Shown in pieces: positions 1 to 8,393 of a stretch of 64,000 nucleotides of DNA. The stretch comes from Kribbella soli (GTDB taxonomy: Bacteria; Actinomycetota; Actinomycetes; Propionibacteriales; Kribbellaceae): positions 1,488,001 to 1,552,000 of the forward strand of contig NZ_SJJZ01000001.1 in NCBI RefSeq assembly GCF_004331345.1, in the 5' to 3' direction. The number at the start of each line of letters is the position of its first letter. Position 1 is the first letter of the stretch. The translations under genes were made by a program, and so were the position numbers. The notes beneath the pieces are model-generated. The model was not told the origin of the DNA. It searched no databases and saw only the letters and a list, made by a program, of their open reading frames with translations.

Positions 1-116
1 CGCCCCTTGGGCGCCCACGCGACGGCGACCTCGGTCGGCGGCGGATCGGAGGCACAGGCAGTCAGCGAGGCAGCGCCCGCGACCACCGCCAGCGCTACGG
101 CGAGCACGCGCCGCAT
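1..116 (-). CDS. Lipoprotein, 5' part only (runs off the window edge)
   Basis: Only the first 38 codons are present. They encode MRR, a hydrophobic alanine/valine-rich segment and an LTAC lipobox, which is a lipoprotein signal peptide; Cys would be lipidated and the protein held on the outer face of the membrane. A GAGGGGTGG ribosome-binding sequence precedes the ATG at 116. The mature domain lies outside the window, so function cannot be assigned. It is divergent from the AhpD-like gene at 249. Confidence 0.75.
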   Translation of the reverse strand, partial: MRRVLAVALAVVAGAASLTACASDPPPTEVAVAWAPKG

Positions 117-248
117 TCCGACCACCCCTCGTCTCCTCACGACCGACCGGGTGAACCATACCCAGTCGCGGGTGCCCTCTCCCTACAGCCGTTGCCGGAT
201 CGGTATCGCACACCTACCGTGAGGTAAGCCACTGAGGGGGGAACCACG

Positions 249-809
249 ATGGCATTCATCAGTACGCCGAACGACCCGGAGCTGTTCGCAGCGAACCGGG
301 CTCCGGCCGGGCACGTGCCCAACTTCGTCCACACGTTCGCCGCGCGACCGACCGTCTACGAGGCCTGGAAGCAGCTGAACGGCGCGATCAAGGAGTCCAT
401 GGACCTGCGCCGCTACGAGCTCGCCACGCTGGCCGCGGCGACCGCGCTGAAGTCGAGCTACTGCAGCCTCGCGCACGGGCAGATCCTGGCCGACAAGTTC
501 TACACCGCGGAGGAAGTCGCGGCACTCGTCGACGAGCCGGCGAACGACCCGGTCGACCGCGCCGTGATGGCCTTCGCGCGCCAGATCGCACTCGCCGCCG
601 ACACCGTCACGCAGGCAGACGTCGATGCCCTGAAAGCACTCGGCCTGACCGACGACGATGTACTCGACGTGGCCCTGGCGGCCGCGGCTCGAGCCTTCTT
701 CTCCAAAACCCTCGACGCCACCGGCACCCAACCCGACGCCGCCTTCAACGGCCTCCCCGAAACCCTCCGCAAGGCCCTCACGGTCGGCCGCCCGATCTAC
801 TCGGGCTGA
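249..809 (+). CDS. Carboxymuconolactone decarboxylase / AhpD-like family protein
   Basis: 186 aa, all-helical AhpD/CMD-type protein, probably cytoplasmic. The stretch around residues 60-78 (ELATLAAATALKSSYCSLAHG) carries a Cys-x-x-x-His pattern. AhpD-like proteins usually have CxxC plus a downstream His; only one Cys is seen here, so full AhpD disulfide chemistry is doubtful and a peroxidase-related annotation is safer. GGGGGG lies 8-10 nt before the ATG. The 3' end overlaps the convergent multicopper oxidase by 13 bp. Confidence 0.8.
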   Translation: MAFISTPNDPELFAANRAPAGHVPNFVHTFAARPTVYEAWKQLNGAIKESMDLRRYELATLAAATALKSSYCSLAHGQILADKFYTAEEVAALVDEPANDPVDRAVMAFARQIALAADTVTQADVDALKALGLTDDDVLDVALAAAARAFFSKTLDATGTQPDAAFNGLPETLRKALTVGRPIYSG

Positions 810-2227
810 TTGTTCGGGGAGCCGCCGAGGTGGTGGGGGGTGGTGACGCCGGTGTACATCAGATGCGTGACCAGCCCCTGCGCGGCGTGCGGAAGGTTGT
901 GGCAGTGGTCCATCCAGATACCCGGGTTGTCGGCCACGAACGCGACCTCGTAGGTCTCTTTGTCCTCGACGTTGAGGGAGTCCGTCCACCACGGGCTCCC
1001 GGTCGCGCGCACCCCGTCGCGACTCAGTACGACGACGTGGTGGCCGTGCAGGTGCATCGGGTGGACCTGACCTGAGGTGTTCTTGATCGTCATCCGGACG
1101 ATGTCGCCCTCGCTCACCACGAACATCGGCACGTCCGGGTACTGATGCCCGTTGATCGTCCACCACAGCCCGGGTTTCCCGTCGAAGAAGCCGATCCGCC
1201 GGCCGATGTCGTACCGGAACGCCCGGGTCGCCTTCACGGGATCGAACCCGAGCGGCTTCGCCGCCCCGTAACTCAGCAGGTCGACCCGGTCCCGCGGCTC
1301 GCCGCCGGTCGGCGCGTCGCCGTCGCCAATCACCAGCGTCGTCGGTCCGCCACCGAGCCCGATCCGCACCGCTTTCACCGTCGGGATCTCGAGGTCCACC
1401 CGGCCGCCCGCGGTGACGAGTACCGCCTTCCCGCTCACCTCGGTCGGCGCGTTCACCTCGGTCCCGTCGACCGCGACCACCTTGTACGACGCCCCGTCGA
1501 CCCAGATCGCCATCGGTCCGTTGTCGGTGTTGATCAGACGTACCCGTGCGATCGGACCAGGTGCCCGCACGCGACGTTCGCCGTACTCGCCGTTGACGGT
1601 GCGGACCTTGTCGTAGGTGTGCACCGCCGCGATCACGTCCGCCGCAGTGGGCTGGACGATCAGTACGCCGTACATCCCCTTCTGCACCTGCTCGTGCGAG
1701 ACCTGGTGCGAGTGGTACCAGTACGTGCCGGCGTCCTTCGCGACGAACCGGTACACGAACGACTTGCCCGGCGGGATCGCGTCCTGCGTGACGCCCGCGA
1801 CACCGTCCTCGGCATTCGGTACGTCGACACCGTGCCAGTGCAGTGTGATGCCGTCGGCAACGTTCTCGTTGCGCAGCGTGACCTGGACGAGATCGCCTTG
1901 TTTCGCGACGATCCGCGGACCCGGCGACGTGTGGTTCAACGTGTAGCCGTCCATCGGCCCGCGACCCGGGATGTCGAAGCGCTCCTCGCGCGCCACCAGG
2001 TCCACCGCGACGTCAGGCGTCTGGTCAACGGGCCCGGTCAACCGACTGACGTCGGTGCCGTGATGCGCAGACGCCGGCCCGCCACCGTAGTCGGCGTACC
2101 CCATCGTCATCGGCGACAGGTCGTTCGGGATCAGACTCCGCTGCCAGAAGAACCCGATCGGCGCCAGCACGACAAGGGTCGCAACGACCGCGACCAGCGC
2201 ACGACGAGACGGCGACCGCATCCTCAC
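797..2227 (-). CDS. Multicopper oxidase family protein
   Basis: 476 aa. A basic N-terminus with one hydrophobic segment (about residues 9-27) indicates membrane-anchored export. All four copper-ligand blocks are visible: HWHG (about 132), WYHSHQ (about 175), HPMHLHGHH (about 390) and HCHNLPH (about 440), so T1 and trinuclear sites look intact. The fold is a laccase/copper-oxidase type with two or three cupredoxin domains. Oxidation of phenolics or metals is possible but the substrate cannot be read from sequence. The gene lies 30 bp downstream of a four-helix membrane protein and is probably cotranscribed with it. GTG at 2227 is used; ATG at 2221 is an alternative start. Confidence 0.9.
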   Translation of the reverse strand: MRMRSPSRRALVAVVATLVVLAPIGFFWQRSLIPNDLSPMTMGYADYGGGPASAHHGTDVSRLTGPVDQTPDVAVDLVAREERFDIPGRGPMDGYTLNHTSPGPRIVAKQGDLVQVTLRNENVADGITLHWHGVDVPNAEDGVAGVTQDAIPPGKSFVYRFVAKDAGTYWYHSHQVSHEQVQKGMYGVLIVQPTAADVIAAVHTYDKVRTVNGEYGERRVRAPGPIARVRLINTDNGPMAIWVDGASYKVVAVDGTEVNAPTEVSGKAVLVTAGGRVDLEIPTVKAVRIGLGGGPTTLVIGDGDAPTGGEPRDRVDLLSYGAAKPLGFDPVKATRAFRYDIGRRIGFFDGKPGLWWTINGHQYPDVPMFVVSEGDIVRMTIKNTSGQVHPMHLHGHHVVVLSRDGVRATGSPWWTDSLNVEDKETYEVAFVADNPGIWMDHCHNLPHAAQGLVTHLMYTGVTTPHHLGGSPNNQPE

Positions 2228-2256
2228 GACCGCCGCACGTCAGTTGCCAAGGGCAT

Positions 2257-2700
2257 CTAGGTGGTCGCCCCGGTCGCCGTGGCCGGGGACTCGGCGGCCG
2301 GCGCCGGACCAGCCGCTCGACGAGCAGCCATGCCCGCGACCGCGAGCAGCGCGAACGCGTTCAGTCCATGCAGCGCGCCGACCACCGGAGCGCCGAACGA
2401 CGCGACGGCCAGCCCGAACTGCAGGACGACCAGGCCGAAGACGTACAGCGCCCACTTGACGCCGCCCTCGACCTTCGCGAAGAACGAGATGATCAGCAGC
2501 AGAATCGCCAGCAGCGGGATGATCCCGCTGCCCACGATCGTATGGATCATGTGTCCGACGTTGGCGTCGGAGTTCTCGGAGAACACCGAGCCGTCGTCGA
2601 CGTCCTTGATGACCGTGAACCAGGCGAGTGCGATCGCCATCGCCTGGACCAGCACACCGATCGCGATGAGCCCGGCCAAGGCACGATAAACAGACCTCAT
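2257..2700 (-). CDS. DUF6220-like four-helix membrane protein
   Basis: 147 aa with four predicted transmembrane helices and a short Ala/Pro/Thr-rich C-terminal tail. Conserved-looking His residues sit at helix ends (HMIHT, LHGLN). I place it near DUF6220 membrane proteins, whose function is unknown. ATG at 2700 is preceded by GGGGGA at suitable spacing; a longer GTG start at 2724 is less likely. It sits just upstream of the multicopper oxidase on the same strand, which suggests an electron-transfer or assembly role, but this is inference. Confidence 0.7.
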   Translation of the reverse strand: MRSVYRALAGLIAIGVLVQAMAIALAWFTVIKDVDDGSVFSENSDANVGHMIHTIVGSGIIPLLAILLLIISFFAKVEGGVKWALYVFGLVVLQFGLAVASFGAPVVGALHGLNAFALLAVAGMAARRAAGPAPAAESPATATGATT

Positions 2701-2778
2701 ATTTCCCCCAACCCCTGAAGTCACCCCTGAGGCTCATAGTGAGCCCGATCACCTCAAGGGCACAAGAGGTACAGGCAC

Positions 2779-3543
2779 TCAGCCGTGGTTGCGGGCGAAG
2801 GCCTGATACAGACCGCGCAGGGTCAGCAACGGTTCGTCGCGAACCGGGGTGTTCAGCTGGCCGACGAGCAGCGGCGCGAGGGCGCCGGTGAGCACGACCG
2901 CGACGTCGTCGTTCAGAGACTGTTCGGTCCGGATCCGCGCGACCAGACCGTCGACCAGGGCCGCGAAGCCGTGGATCGCGCCGGACTGCAGCGCCTCGAC
3001 GGTGTTCTTCGCGACCACCGATCGCGGCCGGACCAGCTCGACCCGGCGCAGCTGCGCGGCCGCCTGCCCGAGCGCGTCGGTCGCGGTTTCGATGCCCGGG
3101 GCAATCACTCCGCCGATGAAGGCGCCGGCCGGGTTGACCACGTCGATCGTGATCGCCGTACCGACGTCGACGACCAGGCAGGGCGCGCCGTACTTGGTCA
3201 CCGCCGCCAGCGCGTTCGCGATCCGGTCCGTGCCGACCTCCCGCGGGTTGTCGACCAGCACCGGCAGCCCGGTCTTCACGCCGGGCTCGACGACAACGCT
3301 CGGCACACCCTGGTAGTAGCGCGACACGACGTCCCGCAACTCGTGCAGCACATGCGGTACGGCGGAACACACGGCGATCCCGGACACCGGCGACTCACCG
3401 GTGAGCAAGCCCTGCAGCAGCACCGCCCACTCGTCCGCCGTACGCCGTGGATCGGTCCCGACCCACCAGTGCCGCTTGACCGTGCCTTCGAACACCAGGC
3501 CGACCAGCGTCCTGGTGTTCTCGACGGCGACGGCCAGCAACAC
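2779..3543 (-). CDS. coaX: Type III pantothenate kinase (possibly degenerate)
   Basis: 254 aa, usual length for CoaX, which phosphorylates pantothenate in the first step of CoA synthesis. It has the ASKHA-fold motifs VDVGTAITIDVV, GGVIAPGI, VGTDRIANALA and NTVEALQSGAIHG. The N-terminal phosphate motif, normally D-x-G-N-T, reads A-V-E-N-T: both the Asp that helps bind ATP/Mg and the Gly are replaced, confirmed from the codons GCC GTC GAG AAC ACC. Catalysis may be impaired or lost. It directly follows nadC in a typical actinobacterial nadB-nadC-coaX order; the GTG start abuts the nadC stop. Confidence 0.88.
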   Translation of the reverse strand: MLLAVAVENTRTLVGLVFEGTVKRHWWVGTDPRRTADEWAVLLQGLLTGESPVSGIAVCSAVPHVLHELRDVVSRYYQGVPSVVVEPGVKTGLPVLVDNPREVGTDRIANALAAVTKYGAPCLVVDVGTAITIDVVNPAGAFIGGVIAPGIETATDALGQAAAQLRRVELVRPRSVVAKNTVEALQSGAIHGFAALVDGLVARIRTEQSLNDDVAVVLTGALAPLLVGQLNTPVRDEPLLTLRGLYQAFARNHG

Positions 3544-4398
3544 TCAGGCCTCCTTGAGGTCCAGGGCGATGTCGAGCACCGGCGCGGAGTGCGTGAGCGC
3601 ACCGACCGCGAGGAAGTCGACACCGGTCTCGGCGACCTCTCGCGCCTGGTCCAGGGTCAACCCGCCAGAGGCTTCCAGCCGGGCCCGGCCGGCCACCTTC
3701 TCGACGGCTTCCCGCAGCAACGGGACATCCATGTTGTCCAGCAGGATCAGCTCGGCGCCGGACTCGACCGCGATCACCGCGTCCTCGACCGAGTCGACCT
3801 CGACCTCGATCCCGATCTCCGGGTACGCCTTGCGGACCAGGCGATACGCCTCCGCGACACCGCCGGCCGCGATCACGTGGTTGTCCTTGATCAGCGCGGC
3901 ATCCGACAGACCCATCCGGTGGTTCTTCCCGCCTCCGCAGCGTACGGCGTACTTCTCCAGGGACCTGAGCAATGGCATGGTCTTGCGGGTGTCGCGGATG
4001 ACCGCGCCGGTGCCGTCGACCGCGTCGACCCAGTGCCGGGTCAGCGTGGCGACACCGCTCAGGTGGCAGAGCAGGTTCAGCGTGGTGCGCTCGGCGGTCA
4101 GGAGTTGCCGCGTCTTGCCGCGGACGGTCATCAGCACGGCGCCGCGCTGCACGGAATCCCCGTCGCGGACGCCGTACTCGATCTCGATCTCGTCCGGCGC
4201 GGCGACCTGCCGCAGCACCAGCTCCGCGATCTCCAGGCCCGCCACCACACCGTCGGCGCGGGCGACCAGCTCGGCGACCGACACCTGGTCCGGGTCGACC
4301 GTGGCGGTGGTCGTCACGTCGACGCCTCCGGCCAGGTCCTCCTCGATGGTTGCCCGCACGAGGTCACCGACCCACTGCCGGTCGACTGTCTCATCCAT
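3544..4398 (-). CDS. nadC: Nicotinate-nucleotide pyrophosphorylase (carboxylating), quinolinate phosphoribosyltransferase
   Basis: 284 aa. It converts quinolinate and PRPP to nicotinate mononucleotide, the third step of de novo NAD synthesis. Signature stretches include DTRKTMPLLR, KNHRMGLSDAALIKDNH and EVEVDSVEDA, with LEASGGL near the C-terminus. The ATG at 4398 is chosen because GGAG lies about 9 nt upstream; the in-frame ATG at 4407 is too close to that site. Its first 8 bases overlap the end of nadB, so translation is likely coupled. Confidence 0.95.
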   Translation of the reverse strand: MDETVDRQWVGDLVRATIEEDLAGGVDVTTTATVDPDQVSVAELVARADGVVAGLEIAELVLRQVAAPDEIEIEYGVRDGDSVQRGAVLMTVRGKTRQLLTAERTTLNLLCHLSGVATLTRHWVDAVDGTGAVIRDTRKTMPLLRSLEKYAVRCGGGKNHRMGLSDAALIKDNHVIAAGGVAEAYRLVRKAYPEIGIEVEVDSVEDAVIAVESGAELILLDNMDVPLLREAVEKVAGRARLEASGGLTLDQAREVAETGVDFLAVGALTHSAPVLDIALDLKEA

Positions 4399-6049
4399 GC
4401 CGGTCATTCTCCTCGGATTCGCGCGAAACAAATGTGGCCTGTGGCACAGCCTGCTGATCAAGTGTCACGTCCAGGCTTCCGAACCAGTGCAGATCATCGC
4501 GGTCCGGGTGGTCCTCGCGCCAGTGCGCGCCACGGCTTTCTTCGCGGGCGGTCGCCGCGGTGATCAGGGCGGAGGCGACCGTCACCAGGTTCGTCGCCTC
4601 CCAGCCCGGCGTCCCCGGCTCGTCGTACGGCTGCTCGATCAGCTTGCCGATCGCCGCTCCGGCCTCCGACAGCCCGGTCCCGCTCCGGATCACGCCGGCG
4701 CCGACGGTCATCGCCCGCTGCAGCTCAGGTACGACGTCCGCGTCGACGAGTCCCGGCGTACGGCGGTCCGCGACCGGCTCCCGCTGTTCGGGCAGCCCGT
4801 TCGCGAGGTGCGCCGCGATCCGGCGGGCGAACACGAGTCCTTCGAGCAACGAGTTCGAGGCGAGCCGGTTGGCTCCGTGTACGCCGGTGCACGCAACCTC
4901 ACCGCACGCGTACAGGCCGGGCACCGAGGTCTGCCCGTTCAGGTCCGTCCACACGCCGCCGGACGAGTAGTGGCAGGCGGGCGCGACCGGGATCAGTTCG
5001 CGGACGGGGTCGATACCGTGCGAGCGGCAGGACGCGAGGATGGTCGGGAACCGGACCCGCCACTTCTCGTCGCCGAAGTGCCGGGCGTCCAGGTAGACGT
5101 GGTCTTTGCCGGTGGCAAGCATCTGGCGCATGATCGCCTTCGCCACGATGTCGCGCGGTGCGAGGTCGGCGAGCTCGTGCTGCCCCTGCATGAACCGCTT
5201 GCCGGTGTGGTCGACGAGGAACGCGCCCTCGCCGCGGACCGCCTCGGACACCAACGGCTGCTGGCCTTTCGCGCTCTTGCCCAGCCAGAGCACCGTCGGG
5301 TGGAACTGCACGAACTCCAGGTCCCGCACCTTCGCACCGGCCCGCAGCGCGAGCGCCATCCCGTCACCGGTCGACACGCTCGGGTTGGTCGTTGCCGCGT
5401 ACAACTGTCCGAGACCGCCGGACGCCAGGATCACTGCCCGGGTACGGATCGCGCCGACGCCGTCCAGTTGCCCCTCGCCCATCACGTGCAACGTGACGCC
5501 GGCGATCCCGCCGTCCTCGGCAGTGAGCAGGTCGAGGACCAGGGCGTGCTCGATCAGCCGGATGTCCTTGGCGCGCTTGACCGCGGCGACCAGCGCCCGC
5601 TCGATCTCGGCGCCGGTCGCGTCGCCGCCCGCGTGCGCGATCCGGTTGCGGTGGTGCCCGCCCTCACGGCCGAGCGAGATCTCCCCGTCGGCCAGGGTGT
5701 CGAAGCGCGCGCCCAGGTCGATCAGATCGCGGACGGCGTCCGGGCCTTCGGTGACGAGCACCCGGACGGCCTCCGGGTCGCTCAGTCCGGCGCCGGCGAC
5801 GAGCGTGTCGTGCAGGTGCTCCTCGGGAGAGTCCTCCGGGTCAAGGGCGGCAGCGACGCCACCCTGCGCCCACTGCGTGGAGCCGGAGGCGACGACGTCC
5901 TTGGTCACCACCAGGACGGTGCCCAGCTCACGGGCCTTGAGCGCGGCGCTCAGCCCGGCGACGCCGGAGCCGATCACCACCACGTCAACTGTCTCGGTCC
6001 AGCCGGCCGCCGGCGCGGCCAAACGCTGCGGAACTGCGGGTCCACTCAT
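4391..6049 (-). CDS. nadB: L-aspartate oxidase
   Basis: 552 aa FAD enzyme that oxidises L-aspartate to iminoaspartate, the first step of NAD synthesis. It has an N-terminal dinucleotide fold (VVIGSGVAGLSAAL), a SGSTQWAQGG substrate-side motif, FVQFHPTVLW, and the C-terminal FAD motif ACTGVHGANRLASNSLLEG. A helical C-terminal domain follows. nadA (quinolinate synthase) is not in this window. The gene is in one operon with panC upstream (22-bp gap) and nadC downstream (8-bp overlap). Confidence 0.96.
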   Translation of the reverse strand: MSGPAVPQRLAAPAAGWTETVDVVVIGSGVAGLSAALKARELGTVLVVTKDVVASGSTQWAQGGVAAALDPEDSPEEHLHDTLVAGAGLSDPEAVRVLVTEGPDAVRDLIDLGARFDTLADGEISLGREGGHHRNRIAHAGGDATGAEIERALVAAVKRAKDIRLIEHALVLDLLTAEDGGIAGVTLHVMGEGQLDGVGAIRTRAVILASGGLGQLYAATTNPSVSTGDGMALALRAGAKVRDLEFVQFHPTVLWLGKSAKGQQPLVSEAVRGEGAFLVDHTGKRFMQGQHELADLAPRDIVAKAIMRQMLATGKDHVYLDARHFGDEKWRVRFPTILASCRSHGIDPVRELIPVAPACHYSSGGVWTDLNGQTSVPGLYACGEVACTGVHGANRLASNSLLEGLVFARRIAAHLANGLPEQREPVADRRTPGLVDADVVPELQRAMTVGAGVIRSGTGLSEAGAAIGKLIEQPYDEPGTPGWEATNLVTVASALITAATAREESRGAHWREDHPDRDDLHWFGSLDVTLDQQAVPQATFVSRESEENDRHG

Positions 6050-6071
6050 CCCGCGACCGTATCAACCGAAT

Positions 6072-6899
6072 TCATCGAAGGGTGATGGAAATGTTGTCAA
6101 TGAGACGGGTCAGGCCGACGCGGGCGGCGATCAGCATCCGGGCCTCGCCGGGGCCGATCACCGGGCCGAGATCGGGTGCTCGCAGGGCGAGATAGTCGAT
6201 CTTCACCGACGGCACCGCCTCGAGCTCGGCCTGCGCCGCGGCCAGCACCGCGTCCGGCCCGTTCATCCCGGCCTTCGCGCCGGCGCTGAGCGCCCGGTAC
6301 AGCACCAGCGCCTCGTCACGCTCGGTCTCGCTCAGGTACCGGTTGCGTGAGGACAGCGCGAGACCATCGGCCTCCCGCACAGTCGGCACCGGCACGATGT
6401 CGACGTCCATGTCGAGGTCGCAGACCATTTCGCGGATCAGCGTCAGCTGCTGATAGTCCTTCTCGCCGAACAACGCCAGATCGGGTGCGGTCAGGTGCAG
6501 CAGCTTCGACACCACGGTCAGTACGCCGGAGAAGTGGCCGGGCCGGAACACGCCTTCCAACTCGTCCGCCAACGGGCCCGGATGCACCGTGATCGACGGC
6601 TCGTTCGGGTACAGCTCGTCCCGGGACGGGTTGAAGACCAGGTCGACGCCCTCGTTCTTCGCGATCGCCAGGTCGCTGGCCAATGTCCGCGGGTACCGGT
6701 CGAAGTCCTCGGTCGGCCCGAACTGCAACGGGTTCACGAAGATCGTCAGGAGCACGCTGCCGTCCGGCCCGACCCGTTCGCGGGCCTCGGCCAGCAGCGC
6801 GGCATGGCCGTCGTGCAAGGCGCCCATCGTCATCACGACCGCCCGCGGCCGGATCGCAGCTGCCGCTCGCAGTTCGGCCTTGGTCTGGGTGAGTCTCAT
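6072..6899 (-). CDS. panC: Pantothenate synthetase (pantoate-beta-alanine ligase)
   Basis: 275 aa, normal length. It joins pantoate and beta-alanine using ATP. Motifs: TMGALHDGH (HIGH-like), [25 protein letters not shown] and [10 protein letters not shown]. The true start is ATG at 6899, which overlaps the upstream DUF2520 gene by 4 bp (ATGA); the longer open frame upstream is not coding. panD, often next to panC in actinobacteria, is absent here. Confidence 0.96.
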   Translation of the reverse strand: MRLTQTKAELRAAAAIRPRAVVMTMGALHDGHAALLAEARERVGPDGSVLLTIFVNPLQFGPTEDFDRYPRTLASDLAIAKNEGVDLVFNPSRDELYPNEPSITVHPGPLADELEGVFRPGHFSGVLTVVSKLLHLTAPDLALFGEKDYQQLTLIREMVCDLDMDVDIVPVPTVREADGLALSSRNRYLSETERDEALVLYRALSAGAKAGMNGPDAVLAAAQAELEAVPSVKIDYLALRAPDLGPVIGPGEARMLIAARVGLTRLIDNISITLR

Positions 6900-7744
6900 C
6901 GCGGTGCCTCCCCTGTCCGATCTGCCCGGTGCCCGTCCAGTACGTCGGTCAAGCGGCGGACCGTCTCCGCGTCCAGCCGCCCGTCCGTCGCCAGTTCCAC
7001 AGTCGCCCAGGCCAGTTCGGCGTACGTGCGCCTCGTGCTGCCCCGAAGTACTGCCAGATGTGCTGCCACCGTGTCGACATCCCCCCGGGCGATCGGCCCG
7101 GTGAGCGCATGATGACCGGATCGCAGCGTGTTGTCGAGGGTTGCGACGAGCAACGGCCGCAGTGTCGCCACCGGATCCGCCACGCCCGCCTCCCGCAGTA
7201 CGGCGACCGCCTGCGAGACCAGTGTGGTCAGATGGTTCGCGCCGTGGACCAGACCGGCGTGGTAGCGCGCACGCTGGCCGTCGGCGACCCACTGCACCTG
7301 TGCGCCCAACGCCTTCACCAGCCGCTCGACGATCGACCGTGCCGCATCAGGAGCGGTCGCGGTGAACATGACCCCGTCCAGCCGCACCGGGCCGCCGGGA
7401 AACGTCATCGACGGGTGCAGCGCGACTGGTGTCGCAGCAAGCCCGGTCAGCGGAGCCAGACCGTGCGCTCCGGACAGGTGCACGACGTACTGCGCACTGG
7501 TCAACGGCAGCGTATGCGCAACCTCGTGAATCAGGTCGTCCGGTACGGCGACCAGTACGACGTCGGCGCTCCTCGCGACCTCGTCAGGGGTCAGCACGGG
7601 CACAGCGGGCAGAAGGCGGGCGGCGCGGTCCAGGGACGCGTCCGAGCGCGCGGTGACTCCGACCAGGGGATGTCCGGCTGCCGCCAAGGCTGCTCCCAAG
7701 GCGGTCCCGGCCCGGCCGGCTCCGATCAAGCCGATCCGTTCCAT
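6896..7744 (-). CDS. Rossmann-like / DUF2520 domain NAD(P)-dependent dehydrogenase
   Basis: 282 aa. The N-terminus has a dinucleotide motif [12 protein letters not shown] and a 6-phosphogluconate-dehydrogenase-like arrangement; the C-terminal half matches the DUF2520 layout ([29 protein letters not shown]). Coupling to panC by a 4-bp overlap suggests a role in pantoate formation. The same two-domain layout is, to my knowledge, that of PanG, an alternative ketopantoate reductase, so that activity is a reasonable guess and not shown. ATG at 7744 is preferred over GTG at 7747. Confidence 0.85.
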   Translation of the reverse strand: MERIGLIGAGRAGTALGAALAAAGHPLVGVTARSDASLDRAARLLPAVPVLTPDEVARSADVVLVAVPDDLIHEVAHTLPLTSAQYVVHLSGAHGLAPLTGLAATPVALHPSMTFPGGPVRLDGVMFTATAPDAARSIVERLVKALGAQVQWVADGQRARYHAGLVHGANHLTTLVSQAVAVLREAGVADPVATLRPLLVATLDNTLRSGHHALTGPIARGDVDTVAAHLAVLRGSTRRTYAELAWATVELATDGRLDAETVRRLTDVLDGHRADRTGEAPR

Positions 7745-7826
7745 CACTCACTCTCTTCTCGTTCCAGTCCCGCTTCCGGGTACCAGACGATCTCCCTATG
7801 AGCGTAGGTGATGAGAGCATGACGCG

Positions 7827-8393
7827 GTGAGTGATGCGTGGGCAGCAGGTGCCGAATTGACCGCGATCCTGATCACAGTTCCTGAACTGGCGGAGTACAC
7901 AGAGCGTTGGCGTTCGGTGTCACGGTCGACCGCGAGACCACAGGTCCCGTTGACCGAGCTCATCCCGCCGCACGTGACTGTGCTGGTCCCCTGGGTCGCC
8001 GAACCCACCGACACCGACCTGGCCCGGCTACAGGCGGCGGTCGCGTCGATCGAGCCGTTCGAGCTCAGCTTCCCGACCGCGGGTCAGTTCCCGAACGGTA
8101 CGGCGTGGTTGAAGCCGGAGCCGTTCGACAAGGTCCGCTCGGTGCTCGTGTCCGTCTTCGACGCCTTCCCCGAGTGCCCGCCGTACGGCGGTGAGTTCCC
8201 GGACCCGCATCCGCACCTGACCATCTCGTCGTCCGCTCAAGGCGGTCCGGCCGTGGTGGCCGAGGCCAACGCCGCCCTGGCCGCGGCACCGGCGCCGACT
8301 GTCCAGCTGACCGAGTTGGAGCTGTGGCGCGAGGACGCGGAGGGCGTGTGGCACCAGATCGGCGCCGTACCGCTGGGGTCCGCTACTTCCTGA
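7827..8393 (+). CDS. 2'-5' RNA ligase superfamily (2H phosphoesterase) protein
   Basis: 188 aa. Two H-x-T motifs define the 2H active site: PPHVTVLVP (about residue 50) and PHPHLTIS (about residue 131). Members act on cyclic or 2'-5' phosphodiesters of RNA or nucleotides; the substrate here is unknown. It is divergent from the panC operon and overlaps the convergent AAA+ ATPase by 11 bp. Confidence 0.85.
   Translation: MSDAWAAGAELTAILITVPELAEYTERWRSVSRSTARPQVPLTELIPPHVTVLVPWVAEPTDTDLARLQAAVASIEPFELSFPTAGQFPNGTAWLKPEPFDKVRSVLVSVFDAFPECPPYGGEFPDPHPHLTISSSAQGGPAVVAEANAALAAAPAPTVQLTELELWREDAEGVWHQIGAVPLGSATS

Noticed and set aside
3401..6085. 894-codon open frame on the plus strand over nadC-nadB
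   Set aside because: It is antisense to two clear genes, is Ser/Arg/Thr-rich with no recognisable domain, and arises from high GC codon bias.
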